A DNA stretch of 64,000 nucleotides from Clarkia xantiana subsp. parviflora (GCA_036873135.1 JAPTYO010000008.1:26934761-26998760), one strand, 5' to 3'. Counted from the stretch's first letter, positions 12,001-22,246 are shown. A program made the numbers and translations. The notes: generated by a model not told the origin, from the sequence alone.

Positions 12001-12785
12001 TAGCTAAAACAGGTAAATTGTAAATGATTCTAGGATTTTAGATGCCCTATAGCTGCTCAAACTGGTCTTTTCATTAAACTTCCTTACTGAATTTTTACAT
12101 TGTGCAGAGAATAGTGGAACATGATGTTGCTGATACATTCATTTCTTTTATTATACAACTTTGTTTTGTTCTTTTTTTTTTGTTATACTACATATATTGT
12201 ATCTTTCGTATCTAGCAGGGTTAATAAGTACTGCCTGGGATATGAAAATTACAGCTTTTATGTATTGAAAAACAGCAACTGCGTGAGGATGTGTTCTTGG
12301 TAAAAATCTGATTTTCTATGATGATGTATAGATCATAATGCATTCACTTGTATGAATTATTATGCAGGTTTGAAGTTTGATGAAGATGCAAGTAAGGGAT
12401 GGAGTGATGGTGTTTAAAGGAATGGAGCATGGTGTCGGTGGTCTCTTTTGTTTTTTAGAGGAAGACTTCAATAATTGAACACTAAACATTTGTGTTGAAT
12501 TTTTTTTTTTTTTTTTTGCCATGTTTGAATTCGATGGTGTTTTAATTTGGTCTTTGAACTTGGTTGTTGAATTTTGTGTTGATGGATTTGAAATTGATGG
12601 ACTGAAGTTTAATATATTTTTTTCGGCAATTTTTTTTTCAAACTCGGGCTAGCCCGAGTCCCGATGTCCCGACTCGGGCGGGACATTTCCCTTGGACTCG
12701 GGCTCGGGCCCGAAATTGGAGTCCCGAAATTTTCGGGCTCGGGCTAATGCAAAAGCCCATCCCGGCCCGCCCAAGCTCAGCCCTA
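9074..12785 (+). mobile_element. hAT DNA transposon nested in gypsy B
   Basis: The terminal inverted repeats are TAGGGCTGAGC (left) and GCTCAGCCCTA (right), with an exact 8-bp target duplication CTTGTATG at 9066-9073 and 12786-12793, as expected for hAT elements. Subterminal zones of about 150 bp at both ends are full of GCCCGA and TCGGGC motifs in opposite orientations, probably transposase-binding repeats. Length is 3712 bp with one transposase gene. Removing it rejoins the gypsy B sequence. Confidence 0.95.
9680..11752 (+). pseudogene. hAT transposase, full length with five stops
   Basis: From ATG at 9680 to the stop at 11750 one frame of 690 codons runs without any frameshift. It is interrupted only by stops at 9704, 9833, 10139, 11015 and 11330. 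A BED zinc finger (WSDVWNHFDK, CKYC, then HFFRC) lies at about residues 57-105. The RNase-H-like catalytic core includes TTDTWTS, the DNASANDN block, CVAHILNL and ETRWNST. The C-terminal hAT dimerisation domain holds FDILNWWKVNSARYP and ASESAFSSRGRVLDKFRSSL. The length is normal for the family. The intron-like sequence after 11752 (GT-rich, then a short continuation to about 11880) may be a 3' exon or UTR. The element could have moved only with transposase supplied by a relative. Confidence 0.92.
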
Positions 12786-12793
12786 CTTGTATG

Positions 12794-14017
12794 CACTATT
12801 AATAGAGGTGAGGAAGGTACGACCCTATTTCCACGCCCATTAAATCACAGTGCTCACCAACCAGCCTCTAAAGCAACTCTTGCAAAAACCTGATATCTCA
12901 GGGCGAATGGTCAAGTGGGGCAGTAGAATTAACTGAGTTTCGCATTCACTTTGAGTCTTGAAAGGCGATCAAAGGACAAGCATTAGACGACTTCATTGCT
13001 GAAAACACAACGACACTAGACGACAAACCTGTCTTCCTCCCCCAAGAAGAGCATGTGAGGACAATGCCCGAAAATGTGGCTAACAATACTATGCCATGGT
13101 TATTATATACCGTCGGCTCGTCTTCCGCTCAAGGATGTGGGGTAGATCCGGTATTAACGCCACTTGATGGAGAACCCCTCTGGTATGCGCTGGTTCTCAC
13201 CTTTCGAGCTACCAATAACGAAGCAGAATATGAGGCCTTACTCACAAGTATTCGCATAGCCAAAGGTATGAGAATTTCAAATTTTAAAGTGCGATGCGAT
13301 TCTGAGTTGATTGTCAATTAGACCAACGAAACCTATATTGCCAAGGGGGAGAATATGAAGAAATATGCAAACATGTGCGACGACTCATGCGAGACATGTC
13401 TCATTTCCAAATAGAGGCAATCCCTCGAGAAAGCAACCAAGAGGCTGACGCCCTTAGCAAATTTTCTTGGGAAAACACCCTCCCCGCACCAATACACTTC
13501 ATCGAGCGCTCTCTCTACTCAGCTGTGGAGTCGGGGGCAGAGGTCCTTAATATCCAAGCCCCTGACTCATGGATAACTCCCATCCAGAACTATTTGGAAC
13601 AAAGGAGCCTTCCAGAAGATCCATTGGAGGCGACCAAAATTCAGAATGGCGGGACGACTCACGATCCTGGATGGATACCTCTACAAAATGGGATACTACA
13701 CGTATTATCTTCGATGCATAGCCACCCCTCAGACGAAAAAGATTAGGGAAGATCTACATAAAGGCGACGCCGGATGTCACGGAGGAGACAAAACTTTGGT
13801 GTTTAAAGCCTTACGATAGGGATTCTACTGGCCAACAATGCATAAAGAAGCAATAACGCTCGTGCAAGCCTGCCCTGCCTGTCAAGTTTATGCTCCAAGA
13901 ATAACAAGACCACCTGCAAAACTCACGCCTATGATGAGCGCCTGGCCCTTCGCACAATGGGGAATCGACCTCATAGGGCCTCTGCTCTAATCAACAGGTC
14001 AGCGAATACACATCGTG
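12794..14017 (+). pseudogene. pol: Gypsy B RNase H and integrase N-terminal part
   Basis: Continues gypsy B after the hAT. The linker is followed by the RNase H characteristic of Tat-clade elements: TVGSSSAQGCGV near 13108, ATNNEAEYEALLTSIRIAKGM, VRCDSELIVN then a stop at 13319, and IEAIPRESNQEADALSKF. The first catalytic Asp, expected before GSS, is Val here. Integrase starts near 13745 with the HHCC zinc-binding part (CHGG, then CPACQVY) and GIDLIGPL, with stops near 13818 and 13988. The frame is cut at HIVVA by gypsy C. Confidence 0.87.
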
Positions 14018-14022
14018 GTTGC

Positions 14023-14185
14023 TGTTGGGATCAAAATGACGTGGCTTTAGGCTTCTGGTAATGGATTTCGAGATCTCGCCGGTAGCTAGCTCTTTTAGGT
14101 ATCTATATCGACCTCAGGGGTGTTTAGTTTCTTTTAGATGCTTTTGGTAGGCGAGGACCTGAAAAGGGGTGGGGATGGCCCCTGA
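14023..14185 (-). repeat. Truncated 3' LTR of gypsy C
   Basis: Matches 18961 onward (TGTTGGGATCAAAATGA..., GAGATCTCGCCGGTAGC, GATGGCCCCTGATTCC) and then switches abruptly into the antisense gene near 14184, where the full LTR would continue ACTACGAAGC. Confidence 0.85.
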
Positions 14186-15504
14186 TTCCCCAGCCACTGA
14201 TGCTGCTGGCGAGGTTCCTCCTACTGGCGAGCTATCCGTAGCTAGCGAGGTTCCCGCCATTGATGCTTCTACGATGGAGAAGACGCCCAAGACGATAACA
14301 AAAAGGACAGAAAAACGTGATCCTTCTTTCAAGAAGAATGATATCAAGCCTCCTAAGAGACTCAAAGTGACTGCTGTCACACCGATAACAGAGATTCAGG
14401 AGACGGGTGTTTCTATTACCTCTGGCGTTCTCCCGAGCTCCTCGCCTGTTGCCGAAGGTATGAAAACTTACCAACCTCGACTCCTTTCTGGTGAGTAATT
14501 TCTCACGCTTTTTGATTTTCCTTCTCTGACAGGGGCTAACTTGAAAGGTAAAGGCATTGCCGACCCGCCTTCCCCTCAGGTCATGACGGGCCTAAAGTTT
14601 GAGGGTCCTCATTTTAATTGGAGGATGCTTCACCATGCCCCCGATGATTTGTTCTGGGGAAGTCGACTGGAACCCTCTTGCCTCTCTGAAGGGGTATTAG
14701 TTGAAAGAGGGTCATTCCCTTGCTAATCGGAATTTGGCATTACATTTGCTCAATGCCTCGGTTCCCCCACAGGATCGCCCCCGCCCGTCAACCCAGGCTG
14801 AAGAGGTTGATGAGGTTGTTCGCATGCTTCTCCATCGACAGACTAAGGTAAAGAGACACGTATTTTCAAATGTCCTTCTGAACCTTCAACCATCAATCTC
14901 TTATTGATCAGCTCATTTTAATTATCAGGCTTCTCGAGATTTTCTCCTGGTCTCTTGTTTAATCCTTGACCTTAACGAGGAGATATCTTCTCTTAGGGAG
15001 AAGTTTGCAGTTCTCGAGGCTGCTGAAGGAGAGGAGAAGCGACGCCTTCAATTGGAGGTGGCCCAATTGAAGGAGGACGTGCTTCGTCTGAATGAGGCCC
15101 TCGCCACAACTGCTGAAGATTTGTCTATTTGCAAAGAGACTTTGAGGGCTTCACTGATCCTTCATGCGGAGTTTGTCAGTGCTCGATGGATATCGACTGC
15201 TCTCCTGGAGAATCTTCGTTCCAAAGAGGCCTATTCTCAACAGGAGATTGCTGCCTTGAAAGCCAAAGTTGAGGAGATCAAGGCGGCTTCGTCACAAGTT
15301 GTCACCTTATATAAAAGCAGCCCCGATTTTCAGAATGATGCTGCTTTTGCTTATGGAGGCATGCTTCTCTCGACTTTTGGTTCAGTGGTCACGGACATTG
15401 AAGCGACGCATCCCGGTTTTGATTTCTCAAAAGTGGATGCACTCCGGGAATATCTCGCCGAAAAGGCTAATGCTGAAAAGAACAAACCTATAAACAATGT
15501 ATAA
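14169..15504 (+). pseudogene. Antisense extra gene of gypsy C, intron-bearing, coiled-coil product
   Basis: Lies on the strand opposite to the retroelement. I infer three exons. The first ends at 14457 (AAG then GTATGA; its 5' end is cut at the LTR junction near 14184). Intron 14458-14532 ends CTGACAG. Exon 2 is 14533-14847, intron 14848-14928 (AAG then GTAAAG, ends ATTATCAG), exon 3 is 14929-15504. Reading phase is kept across both joins, but exon 2 has a frameshift near 14690-14705. The product has a Ser/Thr/Pro-rich basic N-part, a middle part with GPHFNWRMLHHAPDD, and a long coiled coil from ASRDFL through REKFAVLEAAEG to LKAKVEE. It ends with YKSSPDFQNDAAFAYGG and HPGFDFSKVDALREYL. The layout resembles plant proteins called putative gypsy-type transposase, found as extra antisense frames in Tat-clade elements. 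Function unknown. Confidence 0.7.
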
Positions 15505-15804
15505 ATTGTTTAGTCTTCCTTTTTTTCTTTTCTCTCATGATGTAAACGATGTTTATTAATCAAGAGGGGATTTTATGATGACTTATTTGTTCGTGTCTTT
15601 GTTTATCCCAGCTTTTCATCGTTCTTCCTTAAAATCGAGTGGTATCACCTTACATCGAATTTGTTATAAGGATAGTCGATTCACCATGAGTTTTTAAGAA
15701 TAATGCTTTTTCCTTAATCGAATCGATGATAAAACCCAAGTGATATAGTAGATATTAGGTTTTAATCTTTTCGACGACTGGGAAAGAGATTTCTTTGCCT
15801 ATCT
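15505..15804 (+). other. 3' flank of the antisense gene
   Basis: Non-coding sequence between the stop of the antisense gene and the tandem array. It is nearly identical in element F (44822-45110), including the block AACGATGTTTATT and the TTCCTTAATCGAATCGATGAT stretch. Likely the beginning of the antisense transcript's 3' untranslated region. Confidence 0.5.
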
Positions 15805-16655
15805 TCTTTTGGTTTATCGACCTATCTGAGTGATATAGTTGATATCATATTTTTATTAGTCGATAATCGATTCGGAAAAGGTTTATCTTCAATACCTAAC
15901 CTCTTTCGAGTTGTCGACCAATCTGAGTGATTTAGTTGATATCTGATTTTTGATGGTCGACAATCGATTCGGAAAAGGTTTATCTTCAATACCTAACCTC
16001 TTTCGAGTTGTCGAAAAATCTGAGTGATTTAGTTGATATCAGATTTTTGATGTTCGACAATCGATTCGGAAAATGTATATCTTCAATACCTAACCTCTTT
16101 CGAGTTGTCGTCCCATTCTGAGTGATTTAGTTGATATCAGATTTTTGATGGTTGACAATCGATTCGGAAAAGGTTTATCTTCAATACCTAACCTCTTTCG
16201 AGTTGTCGACCAATCTGAGTGATTTAGTTGATATCAGATTTTTTATGGTCGACAATCGATTCGGAAAATGTTTATCTTCAATACCTAACCTATTTCGAGT
16301 TGTCGACCAATCTGATTGATTTAGTTGATATCAGAGTTTTGATGGTCGGCGATCGAATCGGAAAAGGTTTATCTTCAATACCTAACCTCTTTCGAGTTGT
16401 CGACCAATCTGAGTGATTTAGTTGATATCAGATTTTTGATGGTCGACAATCAATTCGGAAAAGGTTTATCTTCAATACCTAACCTCTTTCGAGTTGTCGA
16501 CCAATCTGAGTGATTTAGTTGATATCAGTTTTTTGATGGTCGACAATCGATTTGGAAAAGGTTTATCTTCGACGTCCATCCTCTCTCGAGTGGTCGATCA
16601 ATCTGAGTGGTTTAGTTGATATCAAATTTTTTGATGATCGACAATCGTTCGTTTT
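15805..16655. repeat. 97-bp tandem array in gypsy C (about nine copies)
   Basis: CTCTTTCGAGTTGTCGAC recurs at about 15901, 15998, 16095, 16192, 16289, 16386 and 16483, a constant 97-bp step, with a diverged copy at each side. Each unit contains GTCGACAATCGATTCGG and GATTTAGTTGATATCAG. The same array sits at the same place in element F. Tandem repeats in a hypervariable internal region are known for Tat-clade elements and can seed satellites. Confidence 0.92.
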
Positions 16656-16797
16656 TTGAATGTTGACGCCTTTATCGATAGTAGACTCAGATATTTGGAA
16701 AAGAGCATTACTAGGCTATATTTATTCATCCTTCCCGAGTCTTACATCAAACAAAGCAAAAACTTGAAACATTAGCCTTAAAAAAATATAACAATAT
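16656..16797. other. Conserved junction between protease and 97-bp array
   Basis: Shared almost base for base with 45870-46010 in element F, including GATAGTAGACTCAGATAT and GGCTATATTTATTCATC. It fixes the point at which the array and antisense gene are joined to gag-protease in this family. Confidence 0.7.
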
Positions 16798-18832
16798 TTA
16801 GTTAGGCGTGGTTTCTATGACTTCTCTCTGGTTTCGACGTCGCATTGAGCTGACGTAGCATCGTCGGGACGTAGCTTGATCCCCTCTAACCTCTCCTATC
16901 CGATGTGGTGTTGAGAACTTCATAACTTGATGAGCTGTCGATGTGATTATTTGATGGGGGTTGAGAGTAGTCCTTCCGATGATAGCGTTGTATGCCGAGG
17001 CAGCGTTGACGACGACGAAGAGTATGTCGATTATCAAAGTTTTCTTCCACTTTTCGAATATTATAGGTAACTTGACAGCTCCCATCGGGTATGTGGATTT
17101 CCCTGTGAAGCCGATAAGTGGGAAGTCGACCTTCTTGAAATCCTTTTTAGTGAGCCCTATGTTTAAAAATGCTTCATAAAAAAGGATATATGTCGAGCTT
17201 CCGCTATCGATGAGGATCCTCTTGACCTCGTATTCTGCCAAGGTGGCTGTGATTACTAGGGTGTCATCATGTGGTTGAGTTACCATCATGTGATCATCCA
17301 TCGTAAAGCTTATGATTACGAGATCGACTTCTTGATGCCCTTTCCCCTTTTCATCCGTTGGTATTCGAGTGGCATATACTTCTATGTCCGCACTAGTCTC
17401 ACCTCTTGACGCAAATACCCCTGCGATAACATTTACTGTTCCTCTTCGGGTAGGGGCGAGATTATCATGTGGAGGGGAGCAAGAAGCTCTTTCTGGGCTA
17501 CGACTTCGCTTTCTCGGAGCCTTGAAGGGTTTTTCTATAAATTTAAATAGCTTTCCCCTCTGAATGAGAGCCTCGATGTCCTGTTTCAGGGCGGGGCATT
17601 CGTTGGTGTCGTGCCCCTTGACCCGATGATAACGACAATAGTCGTTTATTCGGGATCCCATCAGACTCTTTCTTATTATAGGTGGATCGTCTAACCTGAG
17701 TTTCTCCATCTCTTGTAGTACCACAGAGATGTTATGTGTGAGAGGAGTGTACCTTGCTAGGTAAGGATTAGTATCCCTTTTCTGGCTCTGGCGATTTCCC
17801 TGTCGGAAGTTCCCATCTCGTCTTTCCTCTCTTTTTGGAGGTCGGCAAGCAGATGTCTCTCTCTTTTTATCTCCGTGGGTGATTTCTCATGTGACCTCTC
17901 CAAGTCGATATACTTCTTGACTTTGATGGAGAGGGCATCAATCATTCTCACGGGCTTCATTACCATGCTATCCTTCAGAGCTTGAATCTTGATTCTTAGA
18001 CCTCTCCAAAAAGTCTGTATCAGCTCGCCATCAGTGGCATCTTCGCTCAAATGTTGGAGTATTTTATGGTATCTGGTATAATAACTGGCCAATGTCTCGT
18101 CAAGACCTTGTTCAATTTTATCCTGAAAGTCCATGCTTTTGAGGCGTTGCCTCTGGCCGATATGTCCCTCGATGAATTTGGTCTGTAATTCTTCCCATGA
18201 GTCTACGGAATTATCGGGGAGACCATAGAACCATGTGGAGGCTTCTTCTTTAAGAGTTGTCGGGAAGAGAGCCGCATAATGATCCAGTGTTGCCCCTCTC
18301 TCCAGGAGAGAAGAGTCGTGAGCGTTGATGTGGCGAACAGGGTCTCCTTCGCCAGTATAGTCGTCGATATTCCTCGCGAAGACTTGTGGAGGAACTCGAG
18401 TTTCGAAGAGCCTTTTGGAGAAAAGGGGAGAGGTATGATCACGAACAGCAAGCATGTCGCTCGCTCCCCTTCTCTTCTTCTCGAGTAATTCTTCTACATG
18501 TCCTATAGTGAATAAGACAGGCTCTTTGATCGTCATATCGTACTTGGGATTCTTTTGAACTTTATTCTCTGGGGGTTGGTCTCAGCGATCTTTACACTGG
18601 AGGCCACATCCTCCTTATGGGAAATTTCTCGGGTTGGCTCCTTGTTGTCGGGAATAGTTCCCGCCTGAGCCTGATTCCAGAAAGCTATGAATGCAGCCAT
18701 CACTTCTTGGGGGACAATGGTAGGATTCGTCCCTGTCCCTGCCTCTGGATCCACTGTATCAGGAGGTGGGTCAGAGTGGAGAGGTTGCTCTTCATCCCGA
18801 GCACCATTGTTTTGAGGGGGGGTCTCCCTCAT
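16798..18832 (-). pseudogene. gag-pro: Gypsy C gag and protease (two frameshifts)
   Basis: Three minus-strand frames follow one another. 18832-18533 is the gag N-region. 18536-17757 is the capsid-like core, with HINAHDSSLLERGATLDHY, STWFYGLPDNSVDSWEELQ and ELIQTFWRGLR. 17724-16798 holds a Tat-type zinc finger YCRYHRVKGHDTNEC, a basic RKRSRSP segment and the protease ILIDSGSSTYIL with YNAIIGRTTLNPHQII. The frame ends with RRRNQREVIETTPN and a stop, then the array. Joins near 18535 and 17740 are frameshifts. In element B the corresponding sequence continues toward RT. So the natural end of coding here is a structural feature of the family, not decay, since F has the same end. Confidence 0.88.
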
Positions 18833-18934
18833 TTGCTGGTTTTGAAGTGGTCTGATCTGTTTGAGATCTTGCTATTTCTTCCACCACTGCTGCTGTTTTC
18901 TTAGTATTCTTGTTGGGAGCCATGACTTTTCGAT

Positions 18935-18960
18935 CACCGATTCCCACAGACGGCGCCAAA
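18935..18960 (-). promoter_or_regulatory. Primer-binding region of gypsy C
   Basis: Reads on the minus strand TTTGGCGCCGTCTGTGGGAA, adjacent to the inner LTR edge at 18961. Confidence 0.7.
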
Positions 18961-19726
18961 TGTTGGGATCAAAATGAAGTGGCTTGAGGCTTCTGGTAAT
19001 GGATTTTGAGATCTCGCCGGTAGCTAGCTCTTTTAGGTATCTATGTCGACCTCAGGGGTGCTTAATTTCCTTTAGATGGTTTTGGTTGGCGAGGACCTGA
19101 AAAGTGGTGGGGATGGCCCCTGATTCCACTACGAAGCTTAAGTCAGTAATGGAATTTAAGAGAATACTATCGAAAGTATATGAACGTAAGTATCTAGATA
19201 ATGAAAGTGTTCCCCTATTTATAGGGGAAGTGTACCGACTTTAAATGGCGGCTACCCTCTTGGGATGGTTTATGTCCAGAGTCGGTGTAAGCAGGTAACA
19301 AGCAGGTCGCCACCTCATCTTTCCTTAGCTATGAAGGTTTTACTTCTGGCGGTCGAAGCAGGTCGCCACCTCACCATTCCTTAAGAGGAAGGTTTCTTCA
19401 GCTTAGCAGGTGACAAGTAGGTCACTACCTGCCCCTTCCTTAAGAGGAAGGGTATTCTCTGAGGCGGAAAACAGGTTGTCAGTTGTCCTTTCCTTAGGAC
19501 GAAGGTTTTTTCATACTTGGTTGTCGACTCGACTCCTGCCTTAAGAGGGAGAGTTTTGAGCAGACTTGTCGCCAGTCCTTAAGGACCTTAATCGTCGACC
19601 TTCCCAATATCTGGTGTCGACTATCTATTCTAGTTTCTTCAATCCGAGTGTGATTAGTCGTTCACTCTCTTTCATGAGTCTCGACTTGTATCCTCTCGAC
19701 TTGTCCTTTGTAAACGAAACCCTACA
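18961..19726 (-). repeat. 5' LTR of gypsy C (766 bp)
   Basis: Plus-strand text begins TGTTGGGATCAAAATGAAG and ends ACCCTACA. On the minus strand a TATA-like CCTATAAATAGG lies near 19216. Same length as the LTRs of B but clearly diverged in the 5' half. Confidence 0.9.
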
Positions 19727-19731
19727 GTTGC

Positions 19732-20508
19732 CATCGACTACTTCTCTAAATGGATATAAGCGAGAGCTTTGACGTCAAAGACTACCTTCCAAATGATAAA
19801 GTTCATCCGTGAATAAATCATATGCCGATATGGAGTGCCGAAAATCCTCATCAGCGATAACGACCCCCAATTTGCCAGCGACCAACTGGCCGAATTTTGT
19901 GAAGAGATTCTTATCAACCATTGCTTTGGCTCTGTCCATCATGCGTAAACTAATGGACAAGTCGAGGCGGCAAACAAAACGATCCTAAATGGACTAAAGA
20001 AGAAGGTGGCCACTCTCAAGGGATATTGGGTCGAGGAGCTGGACCAAGTACTTTGGGCGCACAGAAAAACACCCAAAAGAGCCACTGGCGAAACCCCCTT
20101 CAGCATGGTCTACGGGTCCGAGTCCGTATCGCCCATAGAGGTAGCTAATATCTCTCAAAGGGTCGCCGCGTATTGAGTCTATCAAAACGACGAACAAAGG
20201 AGGATCGATCTGGATCTCGTTGACGAAAAAAGTTGGGACTCCAGAGAAACTCAAGGATGAATGAAGCTCGCCACCATTAGGTATTTTAACTGAAAAGTGG
20301 GGCGACGACAGTTCTTCCTAGGAGAGAAGGTGCTACGATGAAACGATTTTGTAGTGGCCGATCAAAGAGGAAAAATGATGCCGAAATGGGAAGGTCTTTA
20401 TACCGTGGTCGATATACCATGTCCCAACACCTGCAAATTAAAATATTCTCAAAGGCAACGCCTCAATAGGACTTTTAATGCGGAGCACCTGAAGAAATTC
20501 TGCGTCTA
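19732..20508 (+). pseudogene. pol: Gypsy B integrase C-terminal part
   Basis: Resumes exactly where element C interrupted: IDYFSKWI, then a catalytic core with SDNDPQFAS near 19854 and [19 protein letters not shown], and the C-terminal domain with KWEGLYTVVDIPCPNTCKL and FNAEHLKKFCV. Stops are present at several places (after FSKWI, in FIRE-stop-IIC, after VHHA, after VAAY). Joined to 13745-14022, this is a Tat-like integrase of normal organisation, inactive. Confidence 0.87.
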
Positions 20509-20583
20509 GAAATCCTTTCATGTATTTCTATTACAATAAAGTGATGAATAAATTATATGATTTCTCTCCTTTTAATATTTCCA

Positions 20584-21300
20584 CATGACTCCTCGACTCC
20601 ATATAGTCGGCGACGATCCAGGAGATCAGTCATAATACTGACTCTCACGACTTCCGAAAGTCGCCATCTACAAAGGAGACCAGTCATAATACTGACTCAT
20701 CGACTCCTTATAGTCGGCGACGATAACGGAGATCAGTCATAATACTGACTCCCACGACTTTCGAAAGTCGCCATCTACAAAGAAGATCAGTCATAATACT
20801 GAATCCTCAACTCCTTATAGCAGGCGACGATCCAGGAGATCAGTCACAATATTGACTCCCACGACTTCCGAAAGTCGCCATCTACAAAGGAGTTCAGTCA
20901 TAATACCGACTCATCGACTCCTGATAGTCGGCGACGATACAGGAGATCAATCATAATACTGACTCCCACGACTTTCGAAAGTCGCCATCTACAAAGGAGA
21001 TCAGTCATAATACTGACTCCTCGACTCCTTATAGTCGGCGACGATCCAGGAGATCAGTCATAATACTGACTCCCACGACTTCCGAAAGTCGCCATATACA
21101 AAGGAGATCAGTCATAATACTGACTCATCGACCCCATATAGTCGGCGACGATCCAGGAGACCAGTCATAATACTGACTCCCACGACTTCCGAAAGTCGCC
21201 ATCTACAAAGGAGACCAGTCATAATACTGACTCCTCGACTCCATATAGTCGGCGACGATCCAGGATATCAGTCATAATACTGACTCCTCAACTCCACATA
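20584..21300. repeat. 107-bp tandem array near the 3' end of gypsy B
   Basis: GGCGACGAT recurs at 20609, 20716 and 20823, giving a 107-bp step, for about 6.5 copies. Each unit contains two copies of AGTCATAATACTGACTC and two short palindromes, one around AGTCGGCGACGATC and one around CGACTTCCGAAAGTCG. A diverged shorter version sits at the same place in F (42005-42235). Confidence 0.9.
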
Positions 21301-21460
21301 ACTAACAAGGGCCAAGAAATACGATTTCAATATAAAAATTCTCGACCTATGAGGTAAACGAACCACCCACAATAGGAGACAGAGACAAGATTTGCTTCTC
21401 ATCATAAGAAGGTACTCGACACAATCCCTTCCCTTTTATTAAAATAAGATTAATGGATTA

Positions 21461-21475
21461 TGTCTCGGGGGCAAG
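21461..21475 (+). promoter_or_regulatory. Polypurine tract of gypsy B
   Basis: TGTCTCGGGGGCAAG directly before the 3' LTR. The same tract, CTTGCCCCCGAGACA in reverse, borders the 3' LTR of F at 41920. Confidence 0.6.
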
Positions 21476-22241
21476 TGTTGGGATGTGATTCGAAGTAACC
21501 TTGGAAGTATCGAGAACATTAAAAGTCGAGACCTCAGAGAGACATGTCAACGACCAATCATGATCAAGAGAAAAAGACAAAGATAAATAGTCGACACTGA
21601 TGCTAAGAGGTGTCGACAGCCAATACGACACTGAACAAAGGTGATAAGTCCACTCAAGAACTCTCCATCTTAAGGTAAAAGTCGATTCGGCAGTCAAACA
21701 TTATTGAGGAAACCCTTCCTCTTAAGGGGACAGTTGGTAACCTACTCGCACCTTCTTTACCAAGGAAACCTTCCTCTCAAGGTAAAGCTAAGGTGGCAAC
21801 CTACTTGTCACCTGATTAAGGTAGCCCTCCACATTAAGAAATGATGAGGTGGCAACCTACTTGTCACCTACTGACATTTCACCGCCCTTCTCAACCAATC
21901 AGAAGAAGGCAGCCGCCGCCACCAGGCCACCAATCAGGACACTACAGCCGCCATATAAAGTCGGTATAATCCTCTCCTATAAAGAGGAGAGCACATTCAT
22001 TACTTAAATGATCTGATATACTTTTTTACAGTATCCTCTCTAAAATTCCATTACTGACTTAAGCTTCGGAGTGGAATCAGGGGAAAATTCCCAACCTCTT
22101 TTCAGGGTCTCGCCTGCCAGACGCTCAAAAGGAAACTAATCACCCCTCGAGGTCGAGATAGACACCTAGAAGAGCTAGTCAAAGGCGAAACCTCGAAGTC
22201 CATTACCAGAAGATTTAGGCCACGTCATTTTGATCCCAACA
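21476..22241 (+). repeat. 3' LTR of gypsy B (766 bp)
   Basis: Pair of 5840-6605, followed by the duplicated CGGCT. Differences are mainly transitions. Confidence 0.92.
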
Positions 22242-22246
22242 CGGCT

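Larger units (their letters stand above)
14023..19726 (-). mobile_element. Gypsy element C, inverted, non-autonomous, with antisense gene
   Basis: Inserted into the gypsy B integrase with an exact 5-bp duplication GTTGC (14018-14022 and 19727-19731). Read right to left: 766-bp 5' LTR (19726-18961), priming site, gag, protease, a roughly 97-bp tandem array, a plus-strand (antisense) gene, then only 160-odd bp of the 3' LTR. RT, RNase H and integrase are absent. Since both duplications are intact, the missing part of the 3' LTR and pol was lost by internal deletion or during reverse transcription. The gag and LTR are related to but distinct from those of B. Confidence 0.9.
5840..22241 (+). mobile_element. 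Gypsy element B, Tat-like, split by hAT and gypsy C
   Basis: A complete-ended Ty3/gypsy element with two 766-bp LTRs (5840-6605 and 21476-22241) and an exact 5-bp target duplication CGGCT (5835-5839, 22242-22246). Order: LTR, priming site, truncated gag, protease, RT, [hAT], RNase H and integrase N-part, [gypsy C], integrase C-part, 107-bp repeats, polypurine tract, LTR. Removing the two insertions leaves about 7 kb. The LTRs look about 94% alike over the 300 bp I compared by eye, so it is not young. The duplications at the nested insertions show B was there first. Confidence 0.93.

Noticed and set aside
14491..14532. A 42-bp intron in the antisense gene starting at GTGAGTAA
   Set aside because: Too short for a plant intron; the donor at 14458 gives 75 bp with a better consensus and the same phase.
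20584..21300. 107-bp array as a tRNA or structured RNA cluster
   Set aside because: Units lack tRNA boxes, and the array sits at the usual place for variable repeats before the 3' LTR.
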